A DNA stretch of 64,000 nucleotides from Liolophura sinensis (taxonomy: Eukaryota; Mollusca; Polyplacophora; Chitonida; Chitonidae). The stretch spans positions 56,556,512 to 56,620,511 of the forward strand of contig NC_088301.1 of the NCBI RefSeq assembly GCF_032854445.1, written 5' to 3'. The notes below the pieces were generated by a model, which saw only the letters and a program-made list of their open reading frames with translations, ran no database searches and was not told the DNA's origin. This document shows positions 61,001-64,000 of the stretch, piece by piece (the first letter of the stretch is position 1; the number at the start of each line of letters is the position of its first letter). Made by a program: the position numbers and the translations under genes.

Positions 61001-62953
61001 TCGTTCATTTGATAACAATGTTAGTAAATACATCGAAACGTAGAGTTCATAAACCAAGAAGTTGTATATCCATAAGAAAGACTTTCCCAGTCTTCTAAAA
61101 CAGACATTTTTCTGTACAATTTCCAGTCACCTTACTGTACATTACTGCGTGTGCTTCTAAATAAATTCACCCATTCTCTGATATGGTGAATTAGCCTTAA
61201 ACATTCTCGACTTGAACAGTTAATGGACAGACATGGTGAAATTCATATTTTTACCATGTACAAGTAGTTGGAAGACATCTGATACGTTTTCGTGATACTC
61301 ACCCTATAATCAGGTCCACCAAGTTCTTTTATTCGATCTTCCCAATGACCTTTCTCTCTAAGAAGCTTGTTAATTTCATCATTTAAATCTCGAAGTCGAA
61401 ATTCACCCAATCCAGCTGAAGGAAAGATTAGGAGTGAGTGAGTGCTTGGGGTTTAGCATCGTACTTAACAATTTTTCAGTCATCTGACGATGAAGGAATC
61501 TTTAGAGTGCATGTAGTGTGACTCCTTGTTGCAGGCGGATTTCAGTGCTCTTTTATCTAGTGCTGCTTCACTGAGACCTCTTACCCAAGGCAAGTATGCC
61601 GCCCCGCCCGAGACATTATACTGATACGGGTCAACCAGTCGTTGAACTATCCCCTTTATGCTGAATACCAAGCTAGGAAGTTACAACTTCCTCTTTTACG
61701 GTCTTAGGGAAAAATTAGGAAACAAAATATTATCAACCATCACTTTTTGTCACAAATAATAGAAATCTACATAACTTTCAGCCCGTAAATCAAGCTTATC
61801 ACCACTACAATAAGTATCCAAAGAAATAAACAAAACGCTCTGTCTGATGAACAGCCACAGCTATCATTATGGGATCCATATAACATATCCATAAAAGGAA
61901 ATTCACAACATCAAAATGCAGGTCTTCAGTACAAATCCTGTGTTTGTACGTAAACATCATGACATGTCACTTACCATTTTGAATTTGAGCAACTTTCCTG
62001 GAAACTTCTCCAATGATTTGTCTCCTCCATTTTTCTGCTTTATGTAGGTCTTCGCAATCTGTTGCAAGAAATGGCCTTCTTTCCTGTTTAAAAGACAACA
62101 ATGTGAGTTTACTTCCATAGGACACCATTTACAAAATTCAAAATAAACATAAGTCAGTTTAAAGGCAGAGTAACATAAAGCAGCATCTATACGAAAGTTG
62201 TGCACACCTGCCTATTCGAACCACTCACTACACTATACACTTTATCACTAGAAGAAAATCTTCCATGTTTTATTTATACTTGGCAAAGTTTTGATGTTGG
62301 CATGCATAGGGGAAATACACAGTGAGTAAATTATGTTTAATACCACACAATATAAGGTACATGAACTGTGACAAGGCACAACTAAAACTAAAAGGTATCC
62401 TGTAGGCAGTCACTAGACATCACTAAAGCAATTCTCTTACCCTCTCCTTCGTTCCCGCCTGAGCTGCTCGCCACCGAGCCAAAGTGGTCCTGAAATTGAC
62501 ATGTACATTTATGAATGGATAAGATGTTGAGGGGCTAGTCCATTACGGCAAAGCTACATACTCTTATCTGATATAATATACCCAAAAATATCTAATATTA
62601 ACTTGTTAATAATTCATTTTTAACATTAATAAATGTCTTAGGGAAATGTAAATGGAGAACTACAATTTGTAGTACACTTTATTTAAACATCATGTTCAGG
62701 GCAAACACCTTTAAATGCTGAGAAAATGAAAACTCTTTCCAGTTTGCCCTAGATTCCCAACAATCCATCGGTTATCTCCCTTGTATCAAGCCACCTGGCT
62801 CAGTATGAATTGCTGAAGATTAAAATGGTGATGACCTAATGCCAATAATGTACAATGATCCTGAGAGGAAGATCACTGTGCATGTGTATCATGAAATTAT
62901 ACAATATCAGACATAAATCAAAGTACTTACATAGCTTTTTCACTGTTTCGAGC
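57972..62953 (-). CDS. ISY1: ISY1 pre-mRNA splicing factor (ten coding exons seen; ATG exon outside)
   Basis: Exons on the - strand: 62931-62953, 62441-62489, 61975-62083, 61303-61415, 60582-60643, 60311-60366, 59906-60028, 59471-59583, 59185-59274 and 57972-58079. All have GT-AG borders and matching phases. They encode 281 residues; adding the missing initiator Met gives 282, against about 285 in human. ISY1 joins the spliceosome with the Prp19-associated proteins and acts around the first catalytic step. Conserved stretches include EKWRRQIIGEVSRKVAQIQN, GLGEFRLRDLNDEINKLLRE, MLDHEGKEVPGNKGYK, YFGAAKELPGVKELFEQE, PRKTRAELMKDIDADYYGYR, QHFIAHVPVPSQKE and IEEALVHRKKMELLQQYASE. An acidic stretch (EDGEEED) precedes the C-terminal motif. 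Exon 2 starts at phase 0 with ARNSEKAM, so exon 1 must end exactly after ATG. No ATG|GT lies between 62954 and 64000. Confidence 0.93.
59185..59274 (-). CDS. ISY1: ISY1 exon 10
   Basis: 90 bases encoding SDDEEKALPKKVEEKPQHFI through VPSQKE, acceptor TTTACCAG, donor GTAAAA. Confidence 0.92.
59471..59583 (-). CDS. ISY1: ISY1 exon 9
   Basis: 113 bases encoding (A)VEAKVAEWKSKKEAILRGE through EDIYFVNEE, with the acidic EDGEEED. The donor is GTGAGT, ending at phase 0. Confidence 0.92.
59906..60028 (-). CDS. ISY1: ISY1 exon 8
   Basis: 123 bases encoding (P)LSAPRKTRAELMKDIDADY through VPLEQKQEKL. The donor is GTTAGT, less usual than the others. Confidence 0.92.
60311..60366 (-). CDS. ISY1: ISY1 exon 7
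   Basis: 56 bases encoding (K)YFGAAKELPGVKELFEQE, acceptor TTTTCAG, donor GTAAGT, ending at phase 1. Confidence 0.93.
60582..60643 (-). CDS. ISY1: ISY1 exon 6
   Basis: 62 bases encoding KIGPRMLDHEGKEVPGNKGY, donor GTAAGA, ending at phase 2. Confidence 0.93.
61303..61415 (-). CDS. ISY1: ISY1 exon 5
   Basis: 113 bases encoding GLGEFRLRDLNDEINKLLRE through RIKELGGPDYR. The acceptor is TTCCTTCAG and the donor GTGAGT, ending at phase 0. Confidence 0.93.
61425..61700. repeat. Dispersed repeat in ISY1 intron
   Basis: Sequence around GCTTGGGGTTTAGCATCGTA, ACTTAACAATTTTTCAGTCA, GCCGCCCCGCCCGAGACATT and GATACGGGTCAACCAGTCGT resembles a high-copy repeat I remember from mollusc genomes. It produces a spurious 63-codon open frame on the - strand. 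A shorter related fragment may lie at 33298-33360. Confidence 0.6.
61975..62083 (-). CDS. ISY1: ISY1 exon 4
   Basis: 109 bases encoding ERRPFLATDCEDLHKAEKWR through KVAQIQN, ending at phase 1 with donor GTAAGT. Confidence 0.92.
62441..62489 (-). CDS. ISY1: ISY1 exon 3
   Basis: 49 bases encoding (M)TTLARWRAAQAGTKER. The acceptor is AATTTCAG and the donor GTAAGA. It is three residues shorter here than the human counterpart as I remember it. Confidence 0.88.
62931..62953 (-). CDS. ISY1: ISY1 exon 2 (ARNSEKA)
   Basis: A 23-base microexon: TTTTTTCAG|GCTCGAAACAGTG to GCTAT|GTAAGT. It encodes ARNSEKA plus two bases of the Met codon. Confidence 0.85.
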
Positions 62954-64000
62954 CTGAAAAAAAAAACGAATCACAAGTTAAAAAACATTTACTGATTTTA
63001 ACTCTAACTTGAATCAACAAAGAAGAAATTTTGAAAACTGAGACTTTATGCAATTTTGGCAACGTTATGTTGCCAAATACAGTTAAAATCTATTGAATGG
63101 AGAAAAGTAGAAGATGTAAGAGTAACTGATGTGTGTAGGATATTGACTTACTAGTTATATTTATCATAGAAAAATGTTTAAGGTTTCATTGGAATGCAAG
63201 ATGATGTCCTACTGGAAAAATGTTTCACCTCCAAAAGTAATAGCATATGACAGTTCTTTGCAATCAAAAATTCTCTTTTTGAGCAAAATTTTAAATCATT
63301 TACTATCCTCTCAGATAAAAATAACAAAGACAATGTCTCGAGTTAGACGGTGAGGAGCTATTTTGATACATAACGTGGTCTTGAAATACCTCTAGTAGAT
63401 CATGTGATATAGCATTGAACTTTTCACCACCCTCTGTAGCCAAAGCACCAAGCTTCATAATCCAACCCAGAAGGGCATAAAACATAACTTGCACTCCTTG
63501 GCAGGTAAATTTAGGTAGAACTGTCACGGACACGGACATGGATTTGAAAATATTTTTTTTTGAGAGGCTGGGATGTACTCAGTGTTACGATAAATGTCAG
63601 ACTATTAAAATAGCACTACAATGTCATCTAGATGGACTAGGCCAATTCTTACATTCCATTCTGTCCGCAAGCAAAACATGCTAGTTAGGTTTAGTGTGAG
63701 ATTGTGCTGACATTTGGTTTGGTTTGCCCAGCCAAGGATGGCCCCAAAACAACATCAGGGTGCTTCGTTTAAAAACCAGATGCAGTTGCCGTAGCAGTTT
63801 GTCATAGCATTTTACCCATCAAATATCTGTTCTTTGCCTGAAGTTTGCAGAAGACACTTATGTTCCTTGCCATTTCGTCTCTTTATTTACCACAAGTACA
63901 TCGTTAATCCCTAATTTCCTTGACCGCGTGGGCCCTAGATTCCTTGGTGATGCTCAAAGCGACTCGCTGTATTGACAGCCTCAACGAGGGAAGGTAACTG
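62954..64000. other. ISY1 first intron, right edge of window
   Basis: No exon can be supported. A 78-codon - strand frame at 63303-63539 looks protein-like in its middle part but has no identified family and no clear acceptor. Confidence 0.4.

Noticed and set aside
61480-61671. 63-codon - strand open frame inside ISY1
   Set aside because: Lies within a dispersed repeat in an ISY1 intron and is not flanked by usable splice sites in the ISY1 frame.
63868-63886. MARN-coding ATG on the - strand as the ISY1 start
   Set aside because: ATGGCAAGGAAC resembles the ISY1 N-terminus, but exon 2 already encodes ARNSEKAM and no donor follows this ATG in a fitting phase.

Overview
This is a eukaryotic nuclear DNA window, most likely from a mollusc or another lophotrochozoan. 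Evidence: spliced genes with GT-AG introns, AT-rich introns and UTRs, tRNA-derived SINEs with an (AAATA)n tail, and many minisatellites. The protein matches and the mollusc-type repeat families are recognised from memory; no search was run.

Four genes can be supported. (1) NDUFAF3 (+, 17089-24073, five coding exons) is a mitochondrial complex I assembly factor; its first exon is a short targeting-peptide exon. (2) An unrecognised 292-residue protein (-, 32174-33052) is rich in Ser/Thr-Pro sites and carries a KEN-box-like motif. (3) A large 12-finger C2H2 zinc-finger protein (+, 39813-51237) has one long exon on each side of a 6.4 kb intron; its last exon needs three single-base frame corrections, each at or beside a short homopolymer. 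(4) ISY1 (-, 57972-62953), a spliceosome factor, is complete except for the exon carrying the initiator ATG, which must lie beyond the right edge.

Layout: 1-3790 has no visible gene. 3790-9410 holds two adjacent tandem arrays, a 23/25-bp minisatellite and then a 65-bp satellite containing a duplicated block of about 1.8-2.0 kb. 9410-14650 is a mosaic of broken mobile DNA: a non-LTR reverse transcriptase present twice in opposite orientations, a 385-bp-armed palindrome, and several direct and inverted repeat blocks. NDUFAF3 follows; its fourth intron carries a 36-bp minisatellite interrupted by two SINEs. Downstream is a 2.7 kb array of 64-, 32- and 33-bp units. The unknown gene and the zinc-finger gene are head to head across 33.1-34.5 kb, where CCAAT boxes and an E2F-like site sit. 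The zinc-finger gene and ISY1 converge tail to tail near 55.9-57.5 kb.

No CRISPR, operon, rRNA or tRNA gene is present. I did not find a convincing new biological system. The most unusual content is the repeat architecture, the frame-broken zinc-finger exon, the unrecognised cell-cycle-like gene, and a hAT-like non-autonomous transposon with a 5-bp target duplication.
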